Assembly: GCA_037127815.1 (NCBI GenBank)
Contig: JBAXXP010000002.1
Location: 105,490-142,942, forward strand
Reading direction: 5' to 3'
Length of the DNA stretch: 37,453 nt
DNA from: a bacterium
GTDB taxonomy: Bacteria; Patescibacteriota; Minisyncoccia; Phycocordibacterales; CAIZLB01
Below are positions 25,494-32,448 of this stretch, in pieces. How positions within the stretch are numbered: position 1 is the stretch's first letter; each line of letters opens with the position of its first letter. Position numbers and translations under genes: made by a program. The notes under the pieces are model-generated. The model was not told the DNA's origin, ran no database searches, and saw only the letters and a program-made list of their open reading frames with translations.

Positions 25494-25529
25494 GTCTGGG
25501 GTCAGGCATCATGGTGCCTGACCCCAGAC
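25494..25529. repeat. Perfect 36-nt palindromic hairpin before tgt
   Basis: GTCTGGGGTCAGGCA and its complement form a 15-bp stem with a 6-nt loop. On the minus strand the hairpin ends 13 nt before the tgt start and is followed by ACAACCAGAC, not a T-run, so it is not a normal terminator. A degenerate relative precedes idi at 16775-16798. Confidence 0.75.
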
Positions 25530-25545
25530 ATGAGCACACTCTAAT

Positions 25546-26424
25546 TTACATGCCCGCCAAATTTATTGCCGTGTACAAAACCACCATACCAAGAACTGTC
25601 ATTACAGTAGTCCACTTAGTTGAGTGTTCATGATGACTCTCAGGAATCATATTACTTGATGCAATGTAAATAAAGAAGCCGGCAAACATCGCTAAAATTA
25701 ATCCGAGTGTACTCTTTGGTATTGTAAAAAATAATGTAGATAAAACTCCAAGCACAGGAGCGATAGCATCAATCGCAAGCCATTTCAATGCCTCTTTTCT
25801 TTTGCCATTATTTTTAAGAATCATGTTTACAGTATTTAACCCATCAGAAAAATCATGAATCAAAACTGCAATAGTAACAATGATTCCAACAGCTTGAGAA
25901 ACCTGAAAAGCAATACCAATAGAAATACCATCTATAAAACTATGAACGGAGAGGCTTAATGCACCAAGCATACCCTTTCTTTTTTCATGAGCTGATCGAT
26001 TATTGTCATGTTCACCTTCATTTTCCTCCTCATCGAGGTGGTCATCATGACTATCGCTAACATCATGATCATGACCACAACAACAATCCTGATTATTATA
26101 TTCCTCCAATACATCATCATCCAATTCAATTTCCTCTTCACATTCACAATACTCGCCAGTTTTATGATTATGAGAAATAACAAATCTATCGGCCAGCAAG
26201 TAGACAAGATAACCAAGTGCTACCACTGATATAACGCGAGCAACACCAAATACATCCCCAGAAAGAATAATAGCTTCAGGTATTAAATCGAAAAAAGCTA
26301 CACCTAAAATTGCACCAGCACTAAAGCCGATAATTAAATGGAGCTTATCCTTGAACCTTAAAGCAAAAAGGCCGCCAAGGACAGTAAATATACACGCACA
26401 AAGACTTATTAATATAATAGACAT
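25546..26424 (-). CDS. ZIP-family divalent metal transporter
   Basis: 292 residues with about eight hydrophobic helices. The N-terminal three helices resemble ZIP/GufA (LGGLFALRFKDKLHLIIGFSAGAILGVAFFDLIPEAI). A long cytoplasm-type metal-binding loop at ~88-150 contains CECEEEIELDDD, CCCGHDHD and several further His/Asp clusters. The metal-site helices follow: VHSFIDGISIGIAFQ (TM4) and VLIHDFSDGLNTV (TM5, HD..DG in place of the usual HE.PEG). TM7-8 near the end read FFIYIASSNMIPESHHEHS. It probably imports zinc or iron. The DNA of the His-rich loop gives long open frames in other phases that are not genes. tgt, a zinc enzyme, follows 65 bp downstream and is probably co-transcribed. Confidence 0.92.
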   Translation of the reverse strand: MSIILISLCACIFTVLGGLFALRFKDKLHLIIGFSAGAILGVAFFDLIPEAIILSGDVFGVARVISVVALGYLVYLLADRFVISHNHKTGEYCECEEEIELDDDVLEEYNNQDCCCGHDHDVSDSHDDHLDEEENEGEHDNNRSAHEKRKGMLGALSLSVHSFIDGISIGIAFQVSQAVGIIVTIAVLIHDFSDGLNTVNMILKNNGKRKEALKWLAIDAIAPVLGVLSTLFFTIPKSTLGLILAMFAGFFIYIASSNMIPESHHEHSTKWTTVMTVLGMVVLYTAINLAGM

Positions 26425-26507
26425 AATTGATGCACAGCATACAACATTTTTAGCGATTTTACCAGAGAAGGCTATATTGTTTATTTAAGCAGAATATAAG
26501 TATGTAT

Positions 26508-26534
26508 AAAAAACCGCCCCATATTGGAGCGGTT
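26508..26534 (-). terminator. Terminator of the 73-residue protein gene
   Basis: On the minus strand AACCGCTCC pairs with GGGGCGGTT around AATAT, followed by T6; 11 bp past the stop at 26545. Confidence 0.88.
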
Positions 26535-26544
26535 GTGCGAAGTG

Positions 26545-26766
26545 CTATTGAAAGCTGTTTACGAGCGGTGCGGGTTTTGGTATATAATTTATACCAGCTG
26601 TATTTAGGGACCTTTGTGTTTTAAAATTAGCAGGATCAACCATGTCAGCAGTGCGACCAATCGCATGAAAGAACTTTGTACCAGCCTCATCCATCGCCCC
26701 AAAGACGCCTGGCATTAAGACTCGAACTGCAATGAGCAAGACAACCAAACCTATTGCTTTAAACAT
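26545..26766 (-). CDS. Small single-span membrane or secreted protein, unknown
   Basis: 73 residues: an N-terminal hydrophobic helix (MFKAIGLVVLLIAVRVLMPG, ending near FGAM) and a short polar tail rich in Asn, Pro and Ala. The N-terminus could be a signal anchor or a signal peptide. No family recognised. The gene has its own strong terminator and a ~200-nt upstream region with a strong promoter and two structured RNA elements, which is a lot of regulatory sequence for so small a gene. No Shine-Dalgarno: the ATG follows TTAATTACAAACCAAT. Confidence 0.65.
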   Translation of the reverse strand: MFKAIGLVVLLIAVRVLMPGVFGAMDEAGTKFFHAIGRTADMVDPANFKTQRSLNTAGINYIPKPAPLVNSFQ

Positions 26767-26782
26767 ATTGGTTTGTAATTAA

Positions 26783-26845
26783 GGGGGACCTTAGATGTAC
26801 ACTGACTAAGTATACATTGTCAGCTCATTGCTAACTCATCCCCCC
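26783..26845 (-). promoter_or_regulatory. Multibranch RNA fold in the leader of the 73-residue protein gene
   Basis: On the minus strand a closing stem GGGGGA / TCCCCC (26844-26839 with 26788-26783) encloses two hairpins: TTAGC-AATGA-GCTGA (26834-26820) and GTATAC-TTAGTCA-GTGTAC (26815-26797). The three-stem layout looks like a riboswitch-like or protein-binding leader. It ends 16 nt before the start codon. The GTATAC arm also contains a TATACT that could be a -10. Confidence 0.45.
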
Positions 26846-26898
26846 TGAAAAAATTGGATTACTTGGACTGTCTTGGTCTGCACTATTTATAGGTATAG

Positions 26899-26955
26899 AA
26901 AAAGGCCTTGTAATCTAACCTTTTCTGGAAGGGTGGTGAGATTTTCAAGGACCTT
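26899..26955 (-). terminator. Attenuator-like hairpin with T-run in the leader of the 73-residue protein gene
   Basis: On the minus strand AAGG-T-CCTTG-AA-AATCT pairs with AGATT-A-CAAGG-CCTT, with a further ACC/GGT inner stem, directly followed by TTTTTC. It lies ~10 nt after the start expected from the promoter at 26973-27001, so most transcripts could end after ~65 nt, either as a small RNA or as attenuation. Confidence 0.5.
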
Positions 26956-26972
26956 GTTTCTCTGACTCTTAT

Positions 26973-27001
26973 ATTTTAACTTATTTGGTTTTATGTGTCA
27001 A
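26973..27001 (-). promoter_or_regulatory. Promoter TTGACA, 17 bp, TAAAAT
   Basis: On the minus strand TTGACA (27001-26996) and TAAAAT (26978-26973) at the ideal 17-bp spacing, just after the S11 peptidase gene. It should drive the small RNA or leader at 26899-26966 and, on read-through, the 73-residue protein gene. Confidence 0.7.
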
Positions 27002-27005
27002 ATCC

Positions 27006-27027
27006 AATATATCACATGTGATATATT
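27006..27027. repeat. Perfect 22-bp AT-rich palindrome at the end of the S11 peptidase gene
   Basis: AATATATCACA and its exact complement, touching the stop codon (27026-27028) and lying 5 bp upstream of the TTGACA of the next promoter. Dyad symmetry without a loop suits a protein-binding operator better than a terminator. Confidence 0.65.
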
Positions 27028-28441
27028 ACTTTGCAATAGGTTCTGGTGCAATATTGTAGTATCCATTCTTTTTTAGGAAATTCAGAATCTTTACGACGTC
27101 ACCTTCCCTATCACTTGTTCTCAATAGTATTATTGCAACCTTTCTCTTTCCACCTTTAGCCATTTGAACATCAAATAGACAGGTTGTAGTTTGTTTTGAT
27201 TCATCGATAAAACCATTCTTTCCCCCTAGAAATGAATCCATCTTAAGCATAGCATTCTTGCTATACCATCTGTGATTTAAAATTTCAAATTGCCTAACTC
27301 TTGTTAAATCAAATATAACTGGAGTATTTTCATAAATGTATTTTGCTAGCTTAAACTGATCATCAACGGTTGAGACGTTTTTTGGATCAAGACCACTTGG
27401 ATCATTATAATAAGTATCAGCCATACCTAAAGAAATGGCCTTCTTATTCATTTCTGACATGAACTTATCATGACCAAATGAATCAGCTAATACCTCGGCT
27501 CCGTCATTGCTTGACTCCATTAGAAGCGGATACATTAAATCGCTAACTCTAATTGACTCACCTAAAAGTAACTCCCCTTCTGTGCCAAATGTATTATATG
27601 AACTCCTAGATACTGTAGCCATAGACTTTGGATCCATTTGTTGATACGTAATAACACCAGTCATCAATTTTGAAACTGAGGCCAAAGGATAGACACCGAC
27701 ATCTTGGCTTTCTTTTATAGTCTCACCGGTAACGAGGTCTGCCACTAAAAAAGATTTTGCTGAAAGAGACGGAAAATGTGCTACGTCATTTAGTCTATAA
27801 GCGCTAGCGTTTCCAATTTTTTGACTGGTTGAACTTCCGTTTACATCAGTTCCATCATCTGAACCTCTCGCTTCCCCTGACTTTGTAGCTGCACTCATAC
27901 CAGCAACATTATTTGAATTATTAATGTTTACAGCAATAGCGCTGTTGCCTACAAAAAAATCCTTAAGGTATAAAACTGATTGAGTCAGAAATGATGACAC
28001 AGAGACAGCAAGAATAACAATCACCGCTCCCCATTTTATTTTAGCGAAGGTTCCATGAGAATTTAAACCGCTTGTTTTTGTTAATTTAAAATGTGGACCA
28101 TGGAAATACAAATTAAAATATTTTGCAAAAAAACCAGCAATGGGTCCTGTTTTTTTCTTAGCAAACACATATTCATCATTTTTCTTAGCAGTAAAACCTA
28201 GAGTTGCCAGATCTGCAACAGAACAATTCTTGCATAGTGCATCCATATTATTTTTATGGTGTGTAACGTCTTGCTCATCTCTCTCCCTTGGCGCCCCAAG
28301 ATTCATGTATTTAGGATCCTCTACTGGTGAATATTTTAACAAATTATTATCAGCAATATCCGAGATAGCTTTTATACTATCTTTATAATCATTATCATAA
28401 TTACCCTGATATTTTTTCTGCTGATTTAATTCATCGTTCAT
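27026..28441 (-). CDS. S11-family D-alanyl-D-alanine carboxypeptidase with cytoplasmic N-terminal region
   Basis: 471 residues. The first ~130 residues are hydrophilic and presumably cytoplasmic, with a CKNC pair; a single helix follows at ~134-157 (WGAVIVILAVSVSSFLTQSV), then the extracytoplasmic peptidase. Penicillin-binding motifs: S255-V-S-K258 (SxxK), S310-S-N312 (SxN) and K408-N-G410 where KTG is the usual third motif. The linking pattern MESSNDGAEVLADSFG is typical of S11 enzymes. It should trim the terminal D-Ala from peptidoglycan stem peptides, the dipeptide supplied by ddl in this window. S11 enzymes usually have a cleaved N-terminal signal, so the anchored form with a long cytoplasmic tail is unusual. 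An extended -10 (TGGTATAAT) lies 15 nt before the ATG, giving a leader of only ~8 nt. Confidence 0.9.
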   Translation of the reverse strand: MNDELNQQKKYQGNYDNDYKDSIKAISDIADNNLLKYSPVEDPKYMNLGAPRERDEQDVTHHKNNMDALCKNCSVADLATLGFTAKKNDEYVFAKKKTGPIAGFFAKYFNLYFHGPHFKLTKTSGLNSHGTFAKIKWGAVIVILAVSVSSFLTQSVLYLKDFFVGNSAIAVNINNSNNVAGMSAATKSGEARGSDDGTDVNGSSTSQKIGNASAYRLNDVAHFPSLSAKSFLVADLVTGETIKESQDVGVYPLASVSKLMTGVITYQQMDPKSMATVSRSSYNTFGTEGELLLGESIRVSDLMYPLLMESSNDGAEVLADSFGHDKFMSEMNKKAISLGMADTYYNDPSGLDPKNVSTVDDQFKLAKYIYENTPVIFDLTRVRQFEILNHRWYSKNAMLKMDSFLGGKNGFIDESKQTTTCLFDVQMAKGGKRKVAIILLRTSDREGDVVKILNFLKKNGYYNIAPEPIAK

Positions 28442-28456
28442 AAATAACTTACCTAA

Positions 28457-28465
28457 ATTATACCA
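28457..28465 (-). promoter_or_regulatory. Extended -10 promoter of the S11 peptidase
   Basis: The minus strand reads TGGTATAAT, 15 nt, ATG. The leader would be ~8 nt and contains no Shine-Dalgarno. Confidence 0.6.
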
Positions 28466-28510
28466 AAATTATTCAAATATACCATAGCTAACTACTGTTG
28501 CTGTATACTT

Positions 28511-29563
28511 TTACTGAGTCTTCTTTTTAACCACAGTTTTGGCTTTATTAACCACGATTGAGGTGCTTGTTGATGAACGAGTTTTAGTACTTGTTGATAT
28601 TTTTGTTTTTGGCTTCATCTTTACAACCAAACTCGCTCCAGAAGAAGTAGTGTTACTTAAAGTACTTGAAATAGTTGAGGTACTTGATGATCCAACAACA
28701 CTAATTATACCAATAGCAGACATAACATTAGCTGTATTTCCTAGTTTTAAGAACACCTTATTTCCAAATCTAGCGTCTATATATTCAAACAAAACATTAC
28801 CTGAAAGTTGTTTTGTACCTAGGGCTGTATTTAAAACACTCAAGAAATTTTCCCCTACAGGTAATGAAATTTTAATTTTTCCATTATTTACGATTTTAAA
28901 TTCAACATCTTTTGAATCCGAAATTAACACATACTGAGTGATAAGATTTTTACTGACTAGATTTTGTCTGATTTTTTCTAATTGATCTAGGGTAGTTGAA
29001 GAAAACGTTGTAGATGTTGAGTTAGTATTGTAATCGATAAATCTTGTAAGACTTTGGTCCGGCTCCCCCACAACCCGTTGAAAAGCTCTTATATTTGAGT
29101 CAATAAAAAAACAATCAGTGAACGCCCCACTCACAACAGACTGTTCCGTCTTACAACTAACTGCCACCGCATTTTTTTCAACAACAGAAACCTCTAGTTT
29201 GTTTGTATCAATTGTCCTAATTTGAATATCTTCAAACGCACCAAATTTTTTTAGCAAATCTTCTCTTATTCTTTCTTTGGGATAAAATAGAATATTTTTT
29301 TTAGGAAATACTAAAGCATAACTTCCGTTAACCTGAGAATCTACTTCTGCAATTACGTCTTGTGTACTCACAGACTGTAATCCCTTAACCTGAATTTCAG
29401 ATATTGCAAAAGTTGCTGTTCGGGATATGAAAATAAGTCCTACTATAGTAAGTAGTACTACAATTCCAAAAATTACCCGCTTTACATTTTTTACCTTCTG
29501 TCGTTTTTTGTAAACAGCGGAGTATTTGAGAACATCTTTAGTGTGTCTAGAGGCTTTTTGCAT
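28511..29563 (-). CDS. FtsQ/DivIB-like cell-division protein
   Basis: 350 residues. A basic cytoplasmic head (to ~30), one transmembrane helix (VIFGIVVLLTIVGLIFIS, ~30-47), then a POTRA-like domain: FAISEIQVKGLQSVSTQDVI, KNILFYPKERIREDLLKKFG and LEVSVVEKNAVAVSC. This order is that of FtsQ/DivIB, the bitopic divisome protein that links early and late division proteins. A beta-rich middle follows, and the last ~65 residues are Ser/Thr-rich with a Lys-rich end (STKTRSSTSTSIVV then KAKTVVKKKTQ), an unusual tail. The start overlaps the end of serS by 17 bp and is preceded by AGAAGGAAG, a genuine Shine-Dalgarno-like site suited to an internal operon gene. Confidence 0.78.
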   Translation of the reverse strand: MQKASRHTKDVLKYSAVYKKRQKVKNVKRVIFGIVVLLTIVGLIFISRTATFAISEIQVKGLQSVSTQDVIAEVDSQVNGSYALVFPKKNILFYPKERIREDLLKKFGAFEDIQIRTIDTNKLEVSVVEKNAVAVSCKTEQSVVSGAFTDCFFIDSNIRAFQRVVGEPDQSLTRFIDYNTNSTSTTFSSTTLDQLEKIRQNLVSKNLITQYVLISDSKDVEFKIVNNGKIKISLPVGENFLSVLNTALGTKQLSGNVLFEYIDARFGNKVFLKLGNTANVMSAIGIISVVGSSSTSTISSTLSNTTSSGASLVVKMKPKTKISTSTKTRSSTSTSIVVNKAKTVVKKKTQ

Positions 29564-30839
29564 TATCTTCCTTCTGAATAATAGTTATACCACCCATATA
29601 AGGCTTAAGTAGATCTGGAACTAAAATTGAACCATCTGCTTGCTGATTATTCTCAATAATTGAAATCAGTACGCGAGGTGTTGCTATAGCTGTGTTATTT
29701 AATGAGTGTGCAAATCTTAACTTTCCTTCCTCGTCTCTATATCTAATGTTAAGGCGTCTTGTTTGAAAATCGTGAAAATATGAAGAAGAATGAGTCTCAC
29801 CGTACTTATTTTCTGACGGCATCCAAGCTTCTATGTCATACTTTTTAACTTGTCCAAGACCAATGTCCCCTCCACAGTTAATTACAACATGATGAGGTAA
29901 TCCAAGAGCTTGCAAGAATTCTTCTGAGTTCTTTGTTAATTCCTCATGAAAAGAAACTGATTTCTCATGTGATGCTTCACACAAAATGACTTGTTCTAAT
30001 TTGAAAAATTCATGAACTCTATACAACCCTTTTGTTTGCTTACCATGACTTCCTGCTTCCCTTCTGAAACATGGAGAAAAAGCTAGCATCTTTTTTGGAA
30101 GTTCTTTGAGGTCAATTATTTCATCGGAATAATATGACATAGTTGCAACTTCTCCAGTTCCTGCCAAGTAATCCGTATCTTGAGTTTTATAAAGATCATC
30201 TTCTCCTTGAGGAATATATCCTGTGCCAAGTAGAGTTTCCCTTCTAACAAGTGATGGGACAATCATTGGATCAAATCCACGCTTTGTGAAAAACTCCATT
30301 GCTGCTTGCCAGACTGCAAACTCCAAACGAGCTCCTCCATTTTTAAGGAAGTAACCACGGAAGCCGGCAACCTTTGTTCCCCTTTCAAAATCAGCCATAT
30401 CATTTTGAAGCAACAGGTCAATATGATTCTTTGGTTCAAAATCAAATTTAGGAATCTCGCCCCATGTGCGTATTTCTTGATTTTCAGAATCATCAACACC
30501 TTCTGGAACTGACATGTCTGGGATGTTAGGAACAGCAACCATCATTTGTTGCCAATCCTTCATAATTACTGTAAATCTTTCTTCCTCTATTTTAATTAAC
30601 TCCTTTAAATCACGCATTTCTGCAATTAGACGGTCTCTTTCAACCTGATCAATAACTGGGTTTGTAATTTGCTCCCCCACCTTATTTTGCTCAGATTTCT
30701 TGTTCTCTATTGCAGTTAGCAAGGCTCTTCTTGCGTCATCTACTTCTAGTAATTTATTAACATCAAAGTTTATATGCTTCTTTTTAGCACCTGCGTCTAT
30801 AAGATCCTTATTTTCCCGTATGAATTTAATATCTAACAT
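29547..30839 (-). CDS. serS: Seryl-tRNA synthetase
   Basis: 430 residues, the usual length; charges tRNA-Ser with serine. An N-terminal coiled-coil arm (~25-105, with NKKSEQNKVGEQI and MRDLKELIKIEEER) grips the tRNA long variable arm. The class II core follows: motif 1 near FTKRGFDPMIVPSLVRRETL, motif 2 FSPCFRREAGSHGKQTKGLYR, and motif 3 NNTAIATPRVLISIIENNQQ. The serine/ATP pocket region TGEVATMSYYSDEIIDL is present. It is the first gene of an operon with the FtsQ-like gene, and is divergent from dprA across a 66-bp gap. No clear Shine-Dalgarno (GAAAGAAAAT before the ATG); a weak TATAAA lies ~30 bp upstream. Confidence 0.97.
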   Translation of the reverse strand: MLDIKFIRENKDLIDAGAKKKHINFDVNKLLEVDDARRALLTAIENKKSEQNKVGEQITNPVIDQVERDRLIAEMRDLKELIKIEEERFTVIMKDWQQMMVAVPNIPDMSVPEGVDDSENQEIRTWGEIPKFDFEPKNHIDLLLQNDMADFERGTKVAGFRGYFLKNGGARLEFAVWQAAMEFFTKRGFDPMIVPSLVRRETLLGTGYIPQGEDDLYKTQDTDYLAGTGEVATMSYYSDEIIDLKELPKKMLAFSPCFRREAGSHGKQTKGLYRVHEFFKLEQVILCEASHEKSVSFHEELTKNSEEFLQALGLPHHVVINCGGDIGLGQVKKYDIEAWMPSENKYGETHSSSYFHDFQTRRLNIRYRDEEGKLRFAHSLNNTAIATPRVLISIIENNQQADGSILVPDLLKPYMGGITIIQKEDNAKSL

Positions 30840-30890
30840 ATTTTCTTTCGTTTTTCTTTATGAATAATTTATAGAAACATCATATCATAT

Positions 30891-30899
30891 TGATACACT
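30891..30899 (+). promoter_or_regulatory. Extended -10 promoter of dprA, leaderless type
   Basis: TGATACACT, then TTGGTC, then ATG at 30906. The 6-nt gap identifies this ATG as the start rather than a TTG at 30900. Confidence 0.6.
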
Positions 30900-30905
30900 T
30901 TGGTC

Positions 30906-31856
30906 ATGCAAACAAAACAATTAAAAGCAGCGCTTTATCCAAGATTATTAAGACAGATTAGTGACCCACCTCGTACCTTATACTATATATATAAGCCAGA
31001 TGAAGACATGGAGGGCGTAGACTCAGACAAAGCCAGCAAAGAAGGCTCGCTATTGTGGCGCATCGCTAATGATGAGACCCTTAAAATTATATGTATCGTA
31101 GGCTCCCGCTCGTATACTGAATATGGACAACTAGTATGCGAGAAGCTAATAGAGGGTCTTTCACTATATAAGGACAAGATTGCCATAGTGTCAGGTCTTG
31201 CAATAGGAATAGACAGTATTGTTCATAGGTTATGCTTAAGATATGAAGTGCCATGTATTGTAATTCCTGGATCAGGACTGAATGCGGATGTTTTATACCC
31301 TAGGACAAATGTCAGGCTAGCTGAACAAATATATGAATCAGGCGGAGTATTTCTTTCTGAATTTGAGCCGGACGCAAAAGCCAATGTTTGGACATTCCCA
31401 TTAAGGAATAGAATAATGGCAGGTTTGTCAGATATGACTGTTGTAATTGAAGGCAAAAAAGATTCTGGAACAATGATAACAGCTCGTATGGCTTCAGAAT
31501 ATAATAGAGAAGTTTTAGTTGTACCTGGATCAATTTTCAGTATTCATTCAGAAGGCCCCCGCGAATTAATTAAACAAGGGGCCATTCCAATATCGTCAGC
31601 AGTGGACATTACTGACGCGTTAGGAATTACAGAATATACAATCAAAGAAGTTGCACAATCTCTATTTGATTCATGCTCTGGAGAGGAGAAAGAAATTTTA
31701 GATTTATTAGATTCCCCAATTACACCAGATGAAATTTGCAGACAAACCGGATTTAATATTTCCAAGGTACTTGTCACTGTCTCAATGCTTCAGATGCGTG
31801 GATTGGTTGAGGAGAGATATGGGAAGGTTTATTCCAAACTGAGTTTAAGAGGTTGA
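30906..31856 (+). CDS. dprA: DNA-processing protein DprA
   Basis: 316 residues; binds incoming single-stranded DNA and loads RecA during natural transformation. The Rossmann-like core is clear: IVGSRSYTEYG, IVSGLAIGIDSIVH (family SGlA.GID..aH), CIVIPGSGLNADVLYPRTN, LSEFEPDAKANVWTFPLRNR, VVIEGKKDSGTMITARMASE and VLVVPGSIFSIHSEGPRELI. The C-terminal ~65 residues form a winged-helix-like domain (EEKEILDLLDSPITPDEICR, then VSMLQMRGLVEERYGKVYSK). The leaderless promoter decides the start. The gene is divergent from serS and followed by a chain of small units. TGA is the stop, with TAG two codons later. Confidence 0.95.
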   Translation: MQTKQLKAALYPRLLRQISDPPRTLYYIYKPDEDMEGVDSDKASKEGSLLWRIANDETLKIICIVGSRSYTEYGQLVCEKLIEGLSLYKDKIAIVSGLAIGIDSIVHRLCLRYEVPCIVIPGSGLNADVLYPRTNVRLAEQIYESGGVFLSEFEPDAKANVWTFPLRNRIMAGLSDMTVVIEGKKDSGTMITARMASEYNREVLVVPGSIFSIHSEGPRELIKQGAIPISSAVDITDALGITEYTIKEVAQSLFDSCSGEEKEILDLLDSPITPDEICRQTGFNISKVLVTVSMLQMRGLVEERYGKVYSKLSLRG

Positions 31857-31885
31857 TAGAATATTTATTCAAATGGTTCAAATGG

Positions 31886-31913
31886 TAGACAAAATCACAG
31901 ATACTTGTATTAT
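31886..31913 (+). promoter_or_regulatory. Candidate promoter downstream of dprA
   Basis: TAGACA (31886-31891), 16 bp, TATTAT (31908-31913). The predicted RNA starts near 31920 and opens with CACCA, which pairs with TGGTG at 31943-31947, followed by GACC/GGTC at 31982-31994. The stretch 31857-32066 holds no convincing protein gene. Confidence 0.4.
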
Positions 31914-32019
31914 ATCTACACCATCTAGCGGTCAAAGCTTTCTGGTGCCAAAAGGTTAGTGTATGCAATCGGCTCGTTCTAGACCCCTGCGGTCCTCGGC
32001 CAACAGCAAGTTTCCTTTT

Positions 32020-32028
32020 TGGTATAGT
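32020..32028 (+). promoter_or_regulatory. Extended -10 promoter of the 55-residue ORF
   Basis: TGG-TATAGT, with no good -35. The leader to the ATG at 32067 would be ~32 nt and contains GGAG 7 nt before the start. Confidence 0.45.
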
Positions 32029-32066
32029 ACCTTATAAATAACTAACTTCCTCAGTGGAGTAAATAC

Positions 32067-32234
32067 ATGGTTAATCTGATTCCAGAAGGCCGTTTTAGGC
32101 GAAAAAAGTCAGAGCGGTTTAGTCTTATGCCAGGTTACGATCGAACTAAGACAGCGAGTACTCACGCTCGCATAAAACCAAAACTAACACGCAAGGTACG
32201 CGTGTTTTTTTATTGCAATAATTTCATTCGCTAA
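32067..32234 (+). CDS. Possible 55-residue basic protein
   Basis: It has one of the few good Shine-Dalgarno sites in the window (GGAG, 7 nt, ATG) and a promoter ~40 bp upstream. The product is strongly basic (VNLIPEGRFRRKKSERF near the start, RKVRVFFY near the end), which would fit nucleic-acid binding. Against it: the hairpin terminator at 32186-32211 lies inside the last third of the frame, so transcripts would normally stop before the stop codon. Either translation suppresses the hairpin, or the transcript is a non-coding RNA and the frame is accidental. Confidence 0.35.
   Translation: MVNLIPEGRFRRKKSERFSLMPGYDRTKTASTHARIKPKLTRKVRVFFYCNNFIR
32186..32211 (+). terminator. Terminator inside or after the 55-residue ORF
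   Basis: AACACGC pairs with GCGTGTT around a 7-nt loop, followed by a run of T. A second hairpin (GCGAG/CTCGC) lies just upstream at about 32154-32170. Confidence 0.75.
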
Positions 32235-32237
32235 AAT

Positions 32238-32265
32238 TTGCACCAACCCCTCATTATGTTACATT
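32238..32265 (+). promoter_or_regulatory. Promoter of the second small unit
   Basis: TTGCAC (32238-32243), 16 bp ending in TGT, then TACATT (32260-32265). An RNA starting near 32272 would run through the alternative hairpins at 32293-32349 to the terminator at 32600. Confidence 0.5.
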
Positions 32266-32292
32266 ATACAAAGCTCTTTATCCCAAACACTT

Positions 32293-32349
32293 GGTTGTAT
32301 TTTTTAGAACTTATCAGAGTCTTAAAAAATGCAACCACATTAAGTTGCA
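32293..32349 (+). promoter_or_regulatory. Two mutually exclusive hairpins in a leader
   Basis: GGTTGTATTTTTTA (32293-32306) pairs with TAAAAAATGCAACC (32323-32336) over 14 bp. The 3' part of that arm, TGCAAC (32330-32335), can instead pair with GTTGCA (32344-32349). The two stems share bases and cannot form together, as in attenuators and riboswitch platforms. Confidence 0.5.
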
Positions 32350-32448
32350 GAAACTAGAAATACATCGATATGAATATACCCAATATACTAATCATACTAT
32401 TTGATCTAATCTCAACCCAAAACCAACAAAAGAAGAAACGGAAGCGAA

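Noticed and set aside
25494-25529. Intrinsic terminator for the ZIP gene
   Set aside because: The stem is perfect but no T-run follows on the minus strand, and tgt has no other visible promoter.
25956-26229. Met/Ile-rich frames on both strands opposite the ZIP loop
   Set aside because: Artefacts of the GAT/CAT-rich codons of the His/Asp-rich loop.
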